Part shown: in pieces, positions 36,281 through 45,616 of the stretch
Layout of the letters: each line of letters begins with the position of its first letter
How positions within the stretch are numbered: the stretch's first letter is position 1
Assembly (NCBI RefSeq): GCF_013149295.1
Contig: NZ_JABGCB010000004.1
Coordinates: forward strand, 124,001 to 188,000
DNA from: Novosphingobium sp. SG751A
GTDB lineage: Bacteria > Pseudomonadota > Alphaproteobacteria > Sphingomonadales > Sphingomonadaceae
Length of the DNA: 64,000 nucleotides
Direction: 5' to 3'
Translations under genes and position numbers: made by a program
Notes under the pieces: model-generated
Databases searched by the model: none
What the model was told of the DNA's origin: nothing
The model's input: the letters and a program-made list of their open reading frames with translations, nothing else

Positions 36281-37405
36281 TTACACCGGCTGCGACAGGG
36301 CGATCACGCTTTCGCCCATGATCTGGGCGATGCGGTGGTCATGGCCGCCTTCCTGCTCCAATTGGCCGATGAGCACGCTGTTTTCCACAACCATGCGGCT
36401 GCGTTCCCAGCGGCGCTGGCCAAAGGCGCGCCACGCCGCCTCGACATCCTGCGCCCCAGCCAGCATCTGGCCCACCAGCAGCCCATCCTCGACCGACAGG
36501 CCCGCGCCCGATGCCAGATGGGGCGTGGTCGAATGCACAGCATCGCCGATCAGCCCCACGCGGCCCTTGTGCCAGGGCAGGGGGATCAGGATCGCTTCGA
36601 GCGGGCGGTAGTTGATGGCCGAATCCGGCCCGATCCCCTCGCGCAGCCCGGCAATCGTCCCCCCGATCGGGGCCAGCAGCGCGCGCATTCTTTCGACCAG
36701 CTCGCCATCGGGCACATGTGGGTTGCCCGGCATTTTCACATTGGCAAACAAATACATCTTGTCGGGCGAGCAGGGGTTGACCCCCACCTTGTAATCCGGG
36801 CCGAAATAGATCTCCGGGCTGGTGACATGGGCCGGGCGGTCGGCCAGCAGGCGCCAGCAGCCCTGTCCGGTAAACCGCGCGCGCGGCGCGTCGGGCAGGA
36901 TCATGCCGCGCGTGGCCGAGCCGAAGCCATCGGCACCCACCACCGCGTCATAGCGTCCGCGGCCGCCATCGCTGAAACGCACGGTGACGCCGTCATCATC
37001 CTGGGCAATATCGGTGATGGTGATGCCCAGCCGCACTTTGGCGCCCAGTTCCAGCACTCTGGCCGAAAAGATCGCGTGAAGATCGGGCCGCAGGATTCCG
37101 CCCGCCTGCGGCAGGCCATCTTCGAGCGAGGGGGCCAGATTTTCACGCTGAAACACCCCATCCTTGGAAAAGAACTTGGTCCTGTCCGACAGATAGCCCT
37201 TTTCGCGCACACTATCGAGCAGGCCCAGCCTGTCAAAGGCGCGCAAGGTCGGCCCGGTGATCGTCATCCCCGCGCCCAGCGCACGCCATTGCGGATCGAC
37301 ATCGATCAATTCCACATCCGCGCCGCATTGGCGCAGCGAAATGGCCGCCGACATGCCACCGACCCCGCCCCCCACGATCAGGAAGGATTTCGCATTCACC
37401 GACAT
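36281..37405 (-). CDS. FAD-dependent monooxygenase (salicylate/6-hydroxynicotinate hydroxylase class)
   Basis: A 374-residue group A flavin monooxygenase. The dinucleotide motif is FLIVGGGVGGMSAAISL (8-24), the DG motif is VGADGFGSATRG near residue 162, and the GD motif is VGLIGDAVHSTTPHLASGAG near residue 285. LRPDLHAIF is also typical. It uses NAD(P)H and O2 to hydroxylate an aromatic ring; the substrate is not evident. It is monocistronic, with a 304-base upstream region shared with the outer-membrane barrel gene. Confidence 0.9.
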   Translation of the reverse strand: MSVNAKSFLIVGGGVGGMSAAISLRQCGADVELIDVDPQWRALGAGMTITGPTLRAFDRLGLLDSVREKGYLSDRTKFFSKDGVFQRENLAPSLEDGLPQAGGILRPDLHAIFSARVLELGAKVRLGITITDIAQDDDGVTVRFSDGGRGRYDAVVGADGFGSATRGMILPDAPRARFTGQGCWRLLADRPAHVTSPEIYFGPDYKVGVNPCSPDKMYLFANVKMPGNPHVPDGELVERMRALLAPIGGTIAGLREGIGPDSAINYRPLEAILIPLPWHKGRVGLIGDAVHSTTPHLASGAGLSVEDGLLVGQMLAGAQDVEAAWRAFGQRRWERSRMVVENSVLIGQLEQEGGHDHRIAQIMGESVIALSQPV

Positions 37406-37709
37406 GTCTCTCTCGCCCCTAATTTTTTCTGCCTGCTTCTATGCCGCAAGGGCCGCCGGGAGAGAAACGCATGGATCTGGATTTTGATTATCCATGGAAA
37501 TGATGGCTCAGGCTCTTTTGCAGCCCGCTGCGCTCGATTATCATCATCACAACAACAATCCTTTACGCAATTGCCGTCTTATCATCAGGCCTCGACAGGC
37601 CCATTTGGCGGCCACACCCGCTGCCAAACACCAGTGGTTCAACGGTTTTCTGACCTGTCAGGAGCCGGGCCAAAGGGCAATAAGAGACAGCGGGCGCAGG
37701 AGGAATATC
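37406..37709. promoter_or_regulatory. Divergent 304-base promoter region, flavin monooxygenase / barrel gene
   Basis: No gene is seen here. It must hold the promoters of both flanking genes. The only structure noted is CATGGAT at 37470-37476 with its complement ATCCATG at 37490-37496 (13-base spacer), 65 bases before the monooxygenase start, a possible LysR-type site. The barrel gene end has a strong AGGAGGAAT ribosome site. Confidence 0.4.
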
Positions 37710-38300
37710 ATGAAGTCTGTCATCTATACTGCCGTTGCTGCTGTCGCTCTGGCCGCTGTTGCCGCCCCCGCTGCGGCCAATGCCCAAAGCTTTACCGGCC
37801 CCTTCGTCGGCGTTCAGGGCGGCTGGGAAGAAAATGACGTGCGCAACCCCGGCACCGCGCTTGGCGTCACCCCTCTGGCCCAGACCAGCGATACCGGTAC
37901 GCTGGGCGTGTTCATGGGCTATGACCATGAAGTCTATCCCCGCATCGTCGTGGGCGCGCAGGCCGAAGTGAACTTTCCGATCAGCTCGCGCTTTGGCAAC
38001 GGGCTGGCCGCAATCTCGCCCAAGCGTTCGGTCGATTTGTCGCTGCGCGCCGGCTATCTGGTGACGCCCAAGACGCTGGCCTATGTACGCGGTGGCTACA
38101 CCAACGCGCTGGTCGGTGCGAATATCGGCAACATCCATAGCTCTGATGATCGCGATGGCTGGCTGCTTGGCGGCGGTGTCGAGCGCAAGCTGACCGACAA
38201 GGTCTCGGCTCGCGTCGAATATCGCTACAGCGATTTCAGCGAAGGCAATGGCCGGTTTGACCGTCACCAGATCTTTGCCGGCGTTGCCTACCGCTTCTAA
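37710..38300 (+). CDS. Outer-membrane beta-barrel protein (porin-like, OmpW/opacity type)
   Basis: A 196-residue protein from the ATG at 37710, with AGGAGG 7 bases upstream. The signal peptide KSVIYTAVAAVALAAVAAPA ends at about residue 26 (ANAQS). The mature part has alternating strands (GPFVGVQGGWEEN, GTLGVFMGYDHEV, RSVDLSLRAGYLV, KVSARVEYRYSDF) and ends GVAYRF with the C-terminal Phe that targets the Bam complex. The eight-strand small-barrel class is likely. It ends before a strong terminator. Confidence 0.86.
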   Translation: MKSVIYTAVAAVALAAVAAPAAANAQSFTGPFVGVQGGWEENDVRNPGTALGVTPLAQTSDTGTLGVFMGYDHEVYPRIVVGAQAEVNFPISSRFGNGLAAISPKRSVDLSLRAGYLVTPKTLAYVRGGYTNALVGANIGNIHSSDDRDGWLLGGGVERKLTDKVSARVEYRYSDFSEGNGRFDRHQIFAGVAYRF

Positions 38301-38388
38301 AATCTGACCTTTCGGCCAAGCGCGCGCGCATGGACCGGTTCAACGCCGGCCAATGCTCCGTCCACCCCCCAATGCGCCTTGGCCGCTG

Positions 38389-39333
38389 TCACCGCGGACC
38401 AGCACCATCCGCTGGTCCGCGGGCTTTTTTGGGCCCGACCGTGATATTGGCCAGCGCGAAATCGATGAAACTGCGCACCGAAGGCAGGATGCCGCGCGGG
38501 GTGGGATAGACAATGAACAGGCTGTATTCGGGCGTGAACCAGTCGGGCAGCACGCGCACCAGATCGCCATCATCCAGCCGCGCATCGACCAGCGGTTCGG
38601 GCAAAAGCGCAAGGCCAAGCCCTGAACAGGCCGCCTCAATCTGGATCTGAAGATCGCCCGTCACCAGGCGCGGCTGGAAATCCAGTTTGAAGGACACATC
38701 CTCCTCATTGAGCATGGTCCAGCGGGCGCTTTCATCCACCATGTCGGTATGGCGCGCGATGATCGGCATGTCGATCAGATCGGCCGGATCGCGAAAGGGC
38801 GGATGCTGGGCCAGAAAATCGGGATGGGCCACGAGGATGCGCCGAATGCGCCCGATTTCGCGCGCGACAAGGCTGCTGGAATCGGGAAATTGTGCTTGTG
38901 CCGACAGGATCACATCGAAACGGTCCTCCAGCGGGTGAAGCTGGCGATCGGTGGATTCGACCACCACAGACACTTTGGGATGGGCCGCCAGATAGCGTGG
39001 CAGGATGGGGGCGAGGAAATTCTGGGCGATGATGACCGGGCTGCCCACGCGAATGGTGCCCGATGGCTCGCGTTGAAATTCCAGCACGCTTTCGCAGGCC
39101 ACCCGCGCCCCGTCGATCACCAGCATGCAGCCTTCATAAAAACTCTTGCCCGCCTGGGTCAGCACAACGCTTCGGGTTGAACGCTGGAGCAGGCGAACAT
39201 GCAACCTTTCCTCAAGCGCGGCGACATGGCGGCTCAGCCGGGCCTTATCAACGCCGGTCGCGCGCGATGCGGCGGTAAAGCCGCCATGCTCGACCACGGC
39301 GGCGAAAAAGGCAAAATCGTTGAGATCCATCAT
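38389..39333 (-). CDS. LysR-family transcriptional regulator (CrgA-like)
   Basis: A 314-residue protein from ATG 39331-39333 (a second ATG follows at once). The helix-turn-helix is VEHGGFTAASRATGVDKARL then SRHVAALEERLHVRLLQRST. The effector domain contains DVILSAQAQFPDSSSLVARE. The last dozen codons coincide with the neighbour's transcription terminator, so its normal protein end may have been overwritten or extended. It is divergent to the exported lactonase gene (172-base gap) and is its likely regulator. Confidence 0.92.
   Translation of the reverse strand: MMDLNDFAFFAAVVEHGGFTAASRATGVDKARLSRHVAALEERLHVRLLQRSTRSVVLTQAGKSFYEGCMLVIDGARVACESVLEFQREPSGTIRVGSPVIIAQNFLAPILPRYLAAHPKVSVVVESTDRQLHPLEDRFDVILSAQAQFPDSSSLVAREIGRIRRILVAHPDFLAQHPPFRDPADLIDMPIIARHTDMVDESARWTMLNEEDVSFKLDFQPRLVTGDLQIQIEAACSGLGLALLPEPLVDARLDDGDLVRVLPDWFTPEYSLFIVYPTPRGILPSVRSFIDFALANITVGPKKARGPADGAGPR
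38392..38430 (+). terminator. Strong intrinsic terminator, embedded in the LysR 3' end
   Basis: CCGCGGACCAGC at 38392-38403 and GCTGGTCCGCGG at 38411-38422 make a perfect 12-bp stem with a 7-base loop, then GC and six T (38425-38430). It serves plus-strand transcription from the barrel gene. It lies within the final codons of the convergent LysR gene (stop at 38389), which encodes GPADGAGPR there. Confidence 0.85.
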
Positions 39334-39505
39334 GATGCGGGTCGCCCCCTCAGAGCATCCGGCCCCGGGGCCGATGATCGCGGCCGATACGCCTTTTCGA
39401 TGCGCAGAGCCACCCGGATCGCGAAGTTTTCCCGTTTCTCCTGCCTGCTTGACGCTGATGCGTGAACCGGCCACCAATGGCGCCGCATTTGGCAGGATAC
39501 AGATC

Positions 39506-40660
39506 ATGGTTTTCAAGGTTTTGCTCGGCTCGCTCGGTGTGATGCTGGGTGCTTCTTCGGCTTTGGCCACGCCGCTGCTGATCGGCAGCTATACCGGGGG
39601 CGAGAGCAAGGGCATCTACCTCTATCAATTCGATGATCGCACCGGCCATATCGACCCGCGCCCGACGCAGGTCAGCCCGGCGGAAAACCCGTCATGGCTG
39701 GTGCTGTCGGGTGATCATCGTCTGCTCTATGCGGTGGATGAAAACGGCGAGGGCGGGCGCGATCCGGTGGGCCGCGCCTCGGCCTATCGGATGGACCCGG
39801 CCAGCGGGCGACTGACCTTCATCAACCGCACATCTTCGCTGGGGGCCGAGCCGACCCATGCCAGCCTGAGCAAGGACGGGCGCTATCTGTTCGTGGCCAA
39901 TTATGCGGTGTCGGCGGACCCGGGCGGCACGCTTGCTGTGTTGCCGGTGGGCCAGGGCGGGGCGCTGGGGCCGGCCACGCAAATCAAGACCTATCGCGCC
40001 AGCATGGTCAATCCCGCGCGACAGGCCTCGCCCCATGTCCATTCGGTTGTTTCCTCGCCCGATGGCCGGTTTGTTTTCGTTCAGGATCTGGGGGGCGACC
40101 GGATCTATGCCTATCGCTATGACCCGGCCCGGCGCGAGATGCCGCTCTCGGCGCTGCGCGATCAGCCTTTTGCTGAAATGCCAGCAGGATCGGGCCCGCG
40201 CCATCTGATTTTTTCGCCCGATGGCCGCCATGCCTATGTCACGTTGGAAATGACCGGACAGGTGGCGGTGCTGGACCATAGCGAGGGCCATTTGACGCTG
40301 CGTCAGACGGTCACGCTGGCGCCCGAAGGCTTTGCGGGCAAGGTGGGTGCTGCGGCGCTGCATTTCTCGCCCGACGGCCGTTTCCTCACGGTCACCAATC
40401 GCGGCAGCGACAATCACCTGCTCAGCTATGCGATTTCGCCGGTTGATGGATCGCTCAAACTGGCCGACCGCCGGGCGGTCGAGGGCAATGAGCCACGTGA
40501 ATTCGCCTTTTCGCCCGATGGCCGCTTTGTCCTGATCGCCAATCAGCGCAGCCATGGGGTCAAAGTGTTCCGCCGCGATTCCGCCAGCGGCGTGGTTGGG
40601 CCAGAGGTGGAGACGCTGAGCATCGATCAGGCCTCGGACCTCAAATTCCTCTCGCGATAG
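39506..40660 (+). CDS. Exported lactonase, beta-propeller (6-phosphogluconolactonase/Pgl fold)
   Basis: A 384-residue protein of the seven-bladed lactonase family. The ATG at 39506 begins a signal peptide, VFKVLLGSLGVMLGASSALA, so unlike cytoplasmic Pgl it should act in the periplasm. Repeats typical of the propeller are visible: LIGSYTGGESKGIYLYQFD, HASLSKDGRYLFVANY, HVHSVVSSPDGRFVFVQDLG, HLIFSPDGRHAYVTLE, FAFSPDGRFVLIANQ. Relatives hydrolyse sugar lactones or related ring esters. The divergent LysR gene suggests induction by substrate. Confidence 0.9.
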   Translation: MVFKVLLGSLGVMLGASSALATPLLIGSYTGGESKGIYLYQFDDRTGHIDPRPTQVSPAENPSWLVLSGDHRLLYAVDENGEGGRDPVGRASAYRMDPASGRLTFINRTSSLGAEPTHASLSKDGRYLFVANYAVSADPGGTLAVLPVGQGGALGPATQIKTYRASMVNPARQASPHVHSVVSSPDGRFVFVQDLGGDRIYAYRYDPARREMPLSALRDQPFAEMPAGSGPRHLIFSPDGRHAYVTLEMTGQVAVLDHSEGHLTLRQTVTLAPEGFAGKVGAAALHFSPDGRFLTVTNRGSDNHLLSYAISPVDGSLKLADRRAVEGNEPREFAFSPDGRFVLIANQRSHGVKVFRRDSASGVVGPEVETLSIDQASDLKFLSR

Positions 40661-40814
40661 CTTGGCTTTTCGCACCGTTCATTCAGCCACAAGTCACAGT
40701 CGCGGTCGGATAATAGATTAACGGTCTGGCCATATCCCTTTGGCCATCCCGGCGCGATGGCATAAAAACAATATGTCGCGCAGGGCGGACCACGATTGGA
40801 TCATGGAGGCTGTC

Positions 40815-41210
40815 ATGACGATGAAAAGAACCTTCTCGCTTCTGCTGCTGGGCCTCAGCACGCTGCCTCTGGCGGCCTGCGCGGATGATTATGGCTATGG
40901 CGTCCGCGCGGGCTATGGGCCGGGGCCCTATGCCTATAACGGGTGGTATGATGGCTATTACGGCTCGATCTATGACGGTTACTGGGGCAATGACGGATAT
41001 TTCTATTACCGTCGCGGGCTTGGCGACCGGGTGTATATCCGAGGTGATCGAGGCCATTTCATGCGTGAGGCGCCGCGCGGACCGCATAATTTCCAGCCCT
41101 TCCATGGATCCATGTCGCCCGGAGAGCGGATGCAGATGCCGCATTTCCCCGGTGGTGGGGGCGGCGGCAGGCAGGGGGGCGGAGGTGGCGGCGGCCACCG
41201 TCACCGGTAA
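40815..41210 (+). CDS. Tyrosine/glycine-rich lipoprotein
   Basis: A 131-residue small protein from the ATG at 40815, which has GGAGG 5 bases upstream. TFSLLLLGLSTLPLAAC ends in a lipobox (LAAC), so it should be lipidated and envelope-anchored. Residues 25-65 are Tyr/Gly-rich (YGYGVRAGYGPGPYAYNGWY), and the tail is poly-Gly ending HRHR. I do not recognise a family. Low complexity suggests a surface or structural role. It is a single gene ending in a long hairpin. Confidence 0.75.
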   Translation: MTMKRTFSLLLLGLSTLPLAACADDYGYGVRAGYGPGPYAYNGWYDGYYGSIYDGYWGNDGYFYYRRGLGDRVYIRGDRGHFMREAPRGPHNFQPFHGSMSPGERMQMPHFPGGGGGGRQGGGGGGGHRHR

Positions 41211-41212
41211 TT

Positions 41213-41244
41213 CGTTTGGGGGAGGCGACCGCCTCCCCCAAACG
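41213..41244. terminator. 14-bp hairpin between the lipoprotein and a TonB receptor
   Basis: CGTTTGGGGGAGGC at 41213-41226 and GCCTCCCCCAAACG at 41231-41244 are perfectly complementary around GACC. It fills the 36-base gap between two convergent stops and can serve both strands, although no T-tract follows. Confidence 0.75.
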
Positions 41245-41246
41245 CA

Positions 41247-43505
41247 TCAGAAACGCAGAGATCCGCGAATGCCAAAGGTGCGCGGCGCGCGCAGTTGATT
41301 GTACAGCACACCATTCTTGACCGGGCTTTGAAAGCTGGCGGAAAAGACCCTGGTATCCTCGATATTGTTGACAAAGGCGGTCAACGTATAGCGCCCGCCC
41401 GCCGGTTCATACGCCAGCCGGGCGTTGCTGGTGGTATAGGCCCCCTGACGCCCATCGGGCAGATAGTCGATGGAGACATAGCTGGCGCTCTGGATGCGGG
41501 TGTCGGCGCCAAAGGTCAGGTTGGCTCCGTCCGCCAGATCGAACTTATGCTCATAGGCCAGATTGATCGTCCAGTCAGGCGCATTGACCAGCGGACGGCC
41601 CGAACAGTCAACGCTGAAGATGGCCGCGCCCGTGGTGGCGGCAATGCGCGAGGTGGGCGCAACCGCGCAACCGGCCGCAGGCGTCGCCCCGGACGAGGAA
41701 TAGGCGTAATAGCCAAAGGTCTTGTAGCGCGCGTGAAGCCACTGAATATCGGCGGTCAGCAGGTCATGGGGCGTGGGCTTGAACAGCACTTCGGCCTCAA
41801 GACCATAGAGCTTGGCCCCGCCCGCGTTCTCGGTCAGAAACACCGGGGCATAGACCGCACCGCCCGGCGTTGTCGCCACCTGAACCGGGCCGAGATGCGA
41901 AATCTGCTGGTTGCGATAATCCCACCAGAAGGCCTCGACATTCAATTGCAGGCGGTTGTCGAGAAAGCGGTTCTTGGACCCGATCGTATAGGCGGTCAGG
42001 TTTTCGGGCGCGGAATAGTTCTGCCCCGATGCGGCATAGAGCGCGCCCGATTTGAACCCGGTCGCCACCGAGGCATAGAACAGGCTGCGCGGGGCGACGT
42101 CATATTCGACGCCTGCTTTCCATGTGGCCTTGCGGAAATGGATGTCCGTTGTGGCCACCGCAGGGATGCTGGCGAAAATGGGTGTGAAATTGCCGGTGCC
42201 GGGGCTGACAAAGCCGACGAAGGGCATGGTGGTGAAATTGGTCGCCTGCTGTTTGCGATCATCGGTATAGCGCAGGCCCCCCGTCACGCGGAACGTGGGC
42301 GCCAGCGTCACGGTTGCCTGGCCAAAGGCGGCGAGGCTTTGCGTATCGAGCAGCGAATTGACCTGCAACCCGTTGCTGCCCTGATCATAGCGCTGGTTGG
42401 CGTCGACATGTTCGTTGAACCAATAGGCGCCCGCCACCCAGTTTACCGGGCCGGAGCGATTGGCAAGCCGCGCCTCGACCGAACCCTGACGCGATTTTTC
42501 AATGTCGCGGATCAGGAAGGAGGAGGCATAGGACAGGAAATTGAGGTCCGTCTTGCGCCATGCCGGGATCACCGTCAGCGTGGCAAAACCCAGATCGGCA
42601 TTGGCGGTCAGCGCCGCGCCATAATAGCTGTTGTCCTGAAACCCGTCGCCCTTGGCGGTGATCTGGGGCACGGGCGCGGTGGGGCTCTTGCTCAAATAGG
42701 CGGCCACCACCGCCGGATCGCTCGGCCCAAGGCGGCCATTGCCGAGCAGGGGCATGATCGTGCCGCCCGAACCCTTGCCGCCCACATGGCCGTAATCCAG
42801 CATCAGCGTGGCATTGATCCCGGCGCGATTGTCGAACTTCACCTGACCGCGCAGGGCGCCGGTGTTTTCATCGTCATAGCCATCGCTCATATAGCCGTCG
42901 TGGCGGGCATATTGGCCCGAAAGCCGCGCGGCCCATTGTTCGCCCAGCGCCAGATTGATCGCCGCCGAGGTCTTGAACGCATTGTAATTGCCATATTCGG
43001 CGTTCACGAAACCGCCCGTCTCGCCCAGCTTGGGCTTGGCCGTGATGACATTGAGCGCGCCGCCGCTGGCATTGCGGCCATAGAGCGTGCCTTGCGGACC
43101 TTTCAGCGCCTCGATCCGTTCCAGATCGTAGAACAGCGCGGCAGGGGCGGCCGGGCGCGACAGGTAAATACCGTCGAGGTTGAAGGCCACGCCCTGCTCG
43201 GCAAAGGCATTGGCGCCGAAACTGCCGATGCCGCGCATATAGATCTGGGTGAAGGAGGCCGCAGGGGCCACCTGCAAGGCGGGCACCAGACGCGACAGGT
43301 CGGTCGCCTGCGTCACCGATTGTTTGACCAGCGTGTCGCCCGTAACGGCGCTGACGGCAAGGGCGGCCTTTTGCAGATTTTCCTCGCGCCGCTGAGCGGT
43401 CACCACGATGTCCTGCAGGCCCGCATTTTGGCCCACATTGGGGCTTTGCGCCATCGCCGGCCCGGCGATCAAGGCGGACGCCATCAGCAGATATTTCAAG
43501 TGCAT
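41247..43505 (-). CDS. TonB-dependent outer-membrane receptor
   Basis: A 752-residue receptor. The ATG at 43503-43505 is favoured because GGGGAG stands 6 bases upstream; the ATG at 43511 abuts that site. Signal peptide HLKYLLMASALIAGPAMA. The plug has LQDIVVTAQRREENLQKAAL and ALKGPQGTLYGRNASGGALN; the barrel ends TFGIRGSLRF. It is divergent to the LysR gene at 43609 with a 103-base gap, so the regulator probably controls uptake of an inducing substrate. Confidence 0.94.
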   Translation of the reverse strand: MHLKYLLMASALIAGPAMAQSPNVGQNAGLQDIVVTAQRREENLQKAALAVSAVTGDTLVKQSVTQATDLSRLVPALQVAPAASFTQIYMRGIGSFGANAFAEQGVAFNLDGIYLSRPAAPAALFYDLERIEALKGPQGTLYGRNASGGALNVITAKPKLGETGGFVNAEYGNYNAFKTSAAINLALGEQWAARLSGQYARHDGYMSDGYDDENTGALRGQVKFDNRAGINATLMLDYGHVGGKGSGGTIMPLLGNGRLGPSDPAVVAAYLSKSPTAPVPQITAKGDGFQDNSYYGAALTANADLGFATLTVIPAWRKTDLNFLSYASSFLIRDIEKSRQGSVEARLANRSGPVNWVAGAYWFNEHVDANQRYDQGSNGLQVNSLLDTQSLAAFGQATVTLAPTFRVTGGLRYTDDRKQQATNFTTMPFVGFVSPGTGNFTPIFASIPAVATTDIHFRKATWKAGVEYDVAPRSLFYASVATGFKSGALYAASGQNYSAPENLTAYTIGSKNRFLDNRLQLNVEAFWWDYRNQQISHLGPVQVATTPGGAVYAPVFLTENAGGAKLYGLEAEVLFKPTPHDLLTADIQWLHARYKTFGYYAYSSSGATPAAGCAVAPTSRIAATTGAAIFSVDCSGRPLVNAPDWTINLAYEHKFDLADGANLTFGADTRIQSASYVSIDYLPDGRQGAYTTSNARLAYEPAGGRYTLTAFVNNIEDTRVFSASFQSPVKNGVLYNQLRAPRTFGIRGSLRF

Positions 43506-43608
43506 GCTCATCTCCCCATGTGATTTTTATGGGGCAAGGATGGCAGGGGCTGTTGCATAAGAGAAATATTTTGTATTTATCCAATGAATAACAAAAACGA
43601 ATGAGAAT

Positions 43609-44538
43609 ATGCGCTTCAAAGGACTCGACCTCAATCTGCTTCAGGTTCTCGATGTGCTGATCGACCGGCGCAGCGTGACCCGTGCGGCCCAGCAACTGCA
43701 TGTCAGCCAGCCCGCGATCAGCGCGGCCCTGTCGCGCCTGCGCCGCCATTTTGACGATGCGCTGGTGGTTCAGCACGGCAAGCATATGGTGCCCACGCCC
43801 TTTGCCCTGCGGCTGCAGCCGGGGCTCAAGGCAGTGCTGGGCGATCTGGACGCGCTGGTGGGCACACCGGCCCATTTCGATCCGGCCACATCCACGCGGG
43901 TGTTCCGTATGATGGTTTCGGATTTCATCCTTGTCGCGGTGCTGGGCGATCTCTTGCCGCAAATCGAGAGCGAGGCCCCGGAACTGCGCTTCGTCATCGT
44001 GCCGCCCCACGATCAGGCCATCGCCATGCTGGAGGCGGGCGAGATCGACCTGCTGATCACCCCGCGCAATTATGTCAGCGAAAAGCATCCGGCGGTGTCC
44101 TTTTTCAAGGAGCGCCATGTTGTGGCCGGATGGAACGACAATCCCCTCATGGCCCGCCCGACCACGCTGGAGGATATGCTGGATGCCAGCTTCATCTCGG
44201 TTCAGATCGGGCGGACGGTCAGTTCATCCTTCGCCATCCACGAATTGAGCCAGATGGGCATCACCATCAACAGCGCGCTGACCACCACGACCTTTGCCGC
44301 GGTGCCGCAATTGCTGATCGGCACGGGGCGTCTGGCGATCCTGCATGAATCGCTGGCGCGCAAGGCGGCGCAATATCTGCCCATCAGTTACTGGCCGCTG
44401 CCGGTGACCATCCCCACCATGGACGAGGCGATCCAATGCCACCGCGCCCGCGCCGAGGACCCGGCGCTGATCTGGCTGATCGAGCGTTTCACCCAATGGG
44501 CCGAGCGCGTGATGGAAGAGCGCGAAGGGCGGGGCTGA
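43609..44538 (+). CDS. LysR-family transcriptional regulator (NodD/NahR-like)
   Basis: A 309-residue protein beginning RFKGLDLNLLQVLDVLIDRR, with recognition helix VSQPAISAALSRLRRHFDDA. The effector domain has RVFRMMVSDFILVAVLGDL and LLITPRNYVSEKHPAVSFF. It belongs to the same branch as the regulators at 35370, 45675 and 57440. It stands between a divergent TonB receptor and a convergent Rieske oxygenase whose stop codon directly abuts its own (44538/44539). Confidence 0.93.
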   Translation: MRFKGLDLNLLQVLDVLIDRRSVTRAAQQLHVSQPAISAALSRLRRHFDDALVVQHGKHMVPTPFALRLQPGLKAVLGDLDALVGTPAHFDPATSTRVFRMMVSDFILVAVLGDLLPQIESEAPELRFVIVPPHDQAIAMLEAGEIDLLITPRNYVSEKHPAVSFFKERHVVAGWNDNPLMARPTTLEDMLDASFISVQIGRTVSSSFAIHELSQMGITINSALTTTTFAAVPQLLIGTGRLAILHESLARKAAQYLPISYWPLPVTIPTMDEAIQCHRARAEDPALIWLIERFTQWAERVMEEREGRG

Positions 44539-45570
44539 TCAGCCCTCATGCTCGCGCGTCAGGCATCGGGCGATGAACTGGCGGGTGTGGCGCCCGCCCG
44601 CATCGCTGGCGATGTCGATCATCGGCAGGTCAGGCATGTCGCGCATCCGCGCCTGCTGTAATTCCAGCACTTCCATATCCTCGGCAAAGGTGCGGGCGGT
44701 CTGATCAAAGACCTCGTCGGGAATGCCGTCGGTCAGGATGTTGGTGGCCATCGACCAGAAGTAATGCGTGGTCGTTTCGGTTTCCGGCGTGATGCCATGA
44801 AAGCCCAGCATCGAGAAACCATGCTCGCGCCGCCCGTCATAGGCCCCCGTGCCCGGATCGCAGGCGCCGGTGTGGATGCGGATCATCACCGGTTCGAACT
44901 CGATCTCCTGCCAGCGGTCCACCTTGCCGGTAAAGCCCGCGGCGGCAACATAGGTGGGCGGCGGATCGGAATCGGGCATATGGCGCAGGACGCGCACGCC
45001 ATTGGGCAGCTTTTCCGATTGGGTTTTGGTGCGGAAATGCAGGTCCGGATCGCCGCCGATCGTGTGGGCATGGATATAGGGCAGGTGCGAGAGATCCATC
45101 AGATTATCGACCAGCAATTGCCAATTGCCCGCCACATGGAAATAGGAACTGCGCCAGGCCAGTTTGGGATCGTCATGCACCGGATAATCGGGGATCAGCG
45201 CCGGATCGGCCCTCTCCGCATCGCCCATCCAGATCCACAGCAAGCCCTGCCGCTCGATCAGGGGATAGGCGCGGACGCGGGCGATATCGGGGATCTTATC
45301 CTGCGCCGGAATGCGGGTGCAGCGCCCGTCTCCGCCGAACTCCATGCCATGATAGGGGCAACGGATCGCTTCGCCCACCACCGGCCCGCTCGACAGCGCC
45401 ATGGCGCGATGGGCGCAGCGGTCGTCCAGCGCGAAGACCTTGCCCGCCTCGCTGCGCCACAGAACGACCAGGCGGTTCAAGAACGTGCGCGCCACCCGCG
45501 CGCCGGGCGCCAGATCGGCGGCCCAGCCCGCGACATACCAGATGTTGCGAAGGAATGGCTTGGTAGTCAT
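44539..45570 (-). CDS. Rieske oxygenase, vanillate O-demethylase (VanA)-like
   Basis: A 343-residue oxygenase from the ATG at 45568-45570. The Rieske [2Fe-2S] ligands are C52-x-H54 and C71-x2-H74 (DRCAHRAMALSSG, RCPYHGMEF). The mononuclear iron motif is D159-x2-H162-x4-H167 (MDLSHLPYIHAH). Order and spacing match VanA and related demethylases such as toluene-sulfonate and dicamba O-demethylase. It would remove a methyl group as formaldehyde from a methoxy-aromatic. No reductase (VanB) is adjacent, so it must borrow one. It is divergent to LysR 45675, with a long inverted repeat between. Confidence 0.9.
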   Translation of the reverse strand: MTTKPFLRNIWYVAGWAADLAPGARVARTFLNRLVVLWRSEAGKVFALDDRCAHRAMALSSGPVVGEAIRCPYHGMEFGGDGRCTRIPAQDKIPDIARVRAYPLIERQGLLWIWMGDAERADPALIPDYPVHDDPKLAWRSSYFHVAGNWQLLVDNLMDLSHLPYIHAHTIGGDPDLHFRTKTQSEKLPNGVRVLRHMPDSDPPPTYVAAAGFTGKVDRWQEIEFEPVMIRIHTGACDPGTGAYDGRREHGFSMLGFHGITPETETTTHYFWSMATNILTDGIPDEVFDQTARTFAEDMEVLELQQARMRDMPDLPMIDIASDAGGRHTRQFIARCLTREHEG

Positions 45571-45616
45571 GTGGCTTCTCTCTCCCTGCGGTTGCGGGGA
45601 GATTAGAAGCATCTGG

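Noticed and set aside
41140-41200. G-rich tract near 41155-41190, possible G-quadruplex
   Set aside because: It is explained by poly-glycine codons at the lipoprotein's C-terminus; nothing else supports a structural role.
41295-43523. A 742-codon plus-strand frame opposite the TonB receptor
   Set aside because: No signal peptide or domain, and it is antisense to a receptor with all family motifs. The similar long frame at 53824-55965 is rejected for the same reason.
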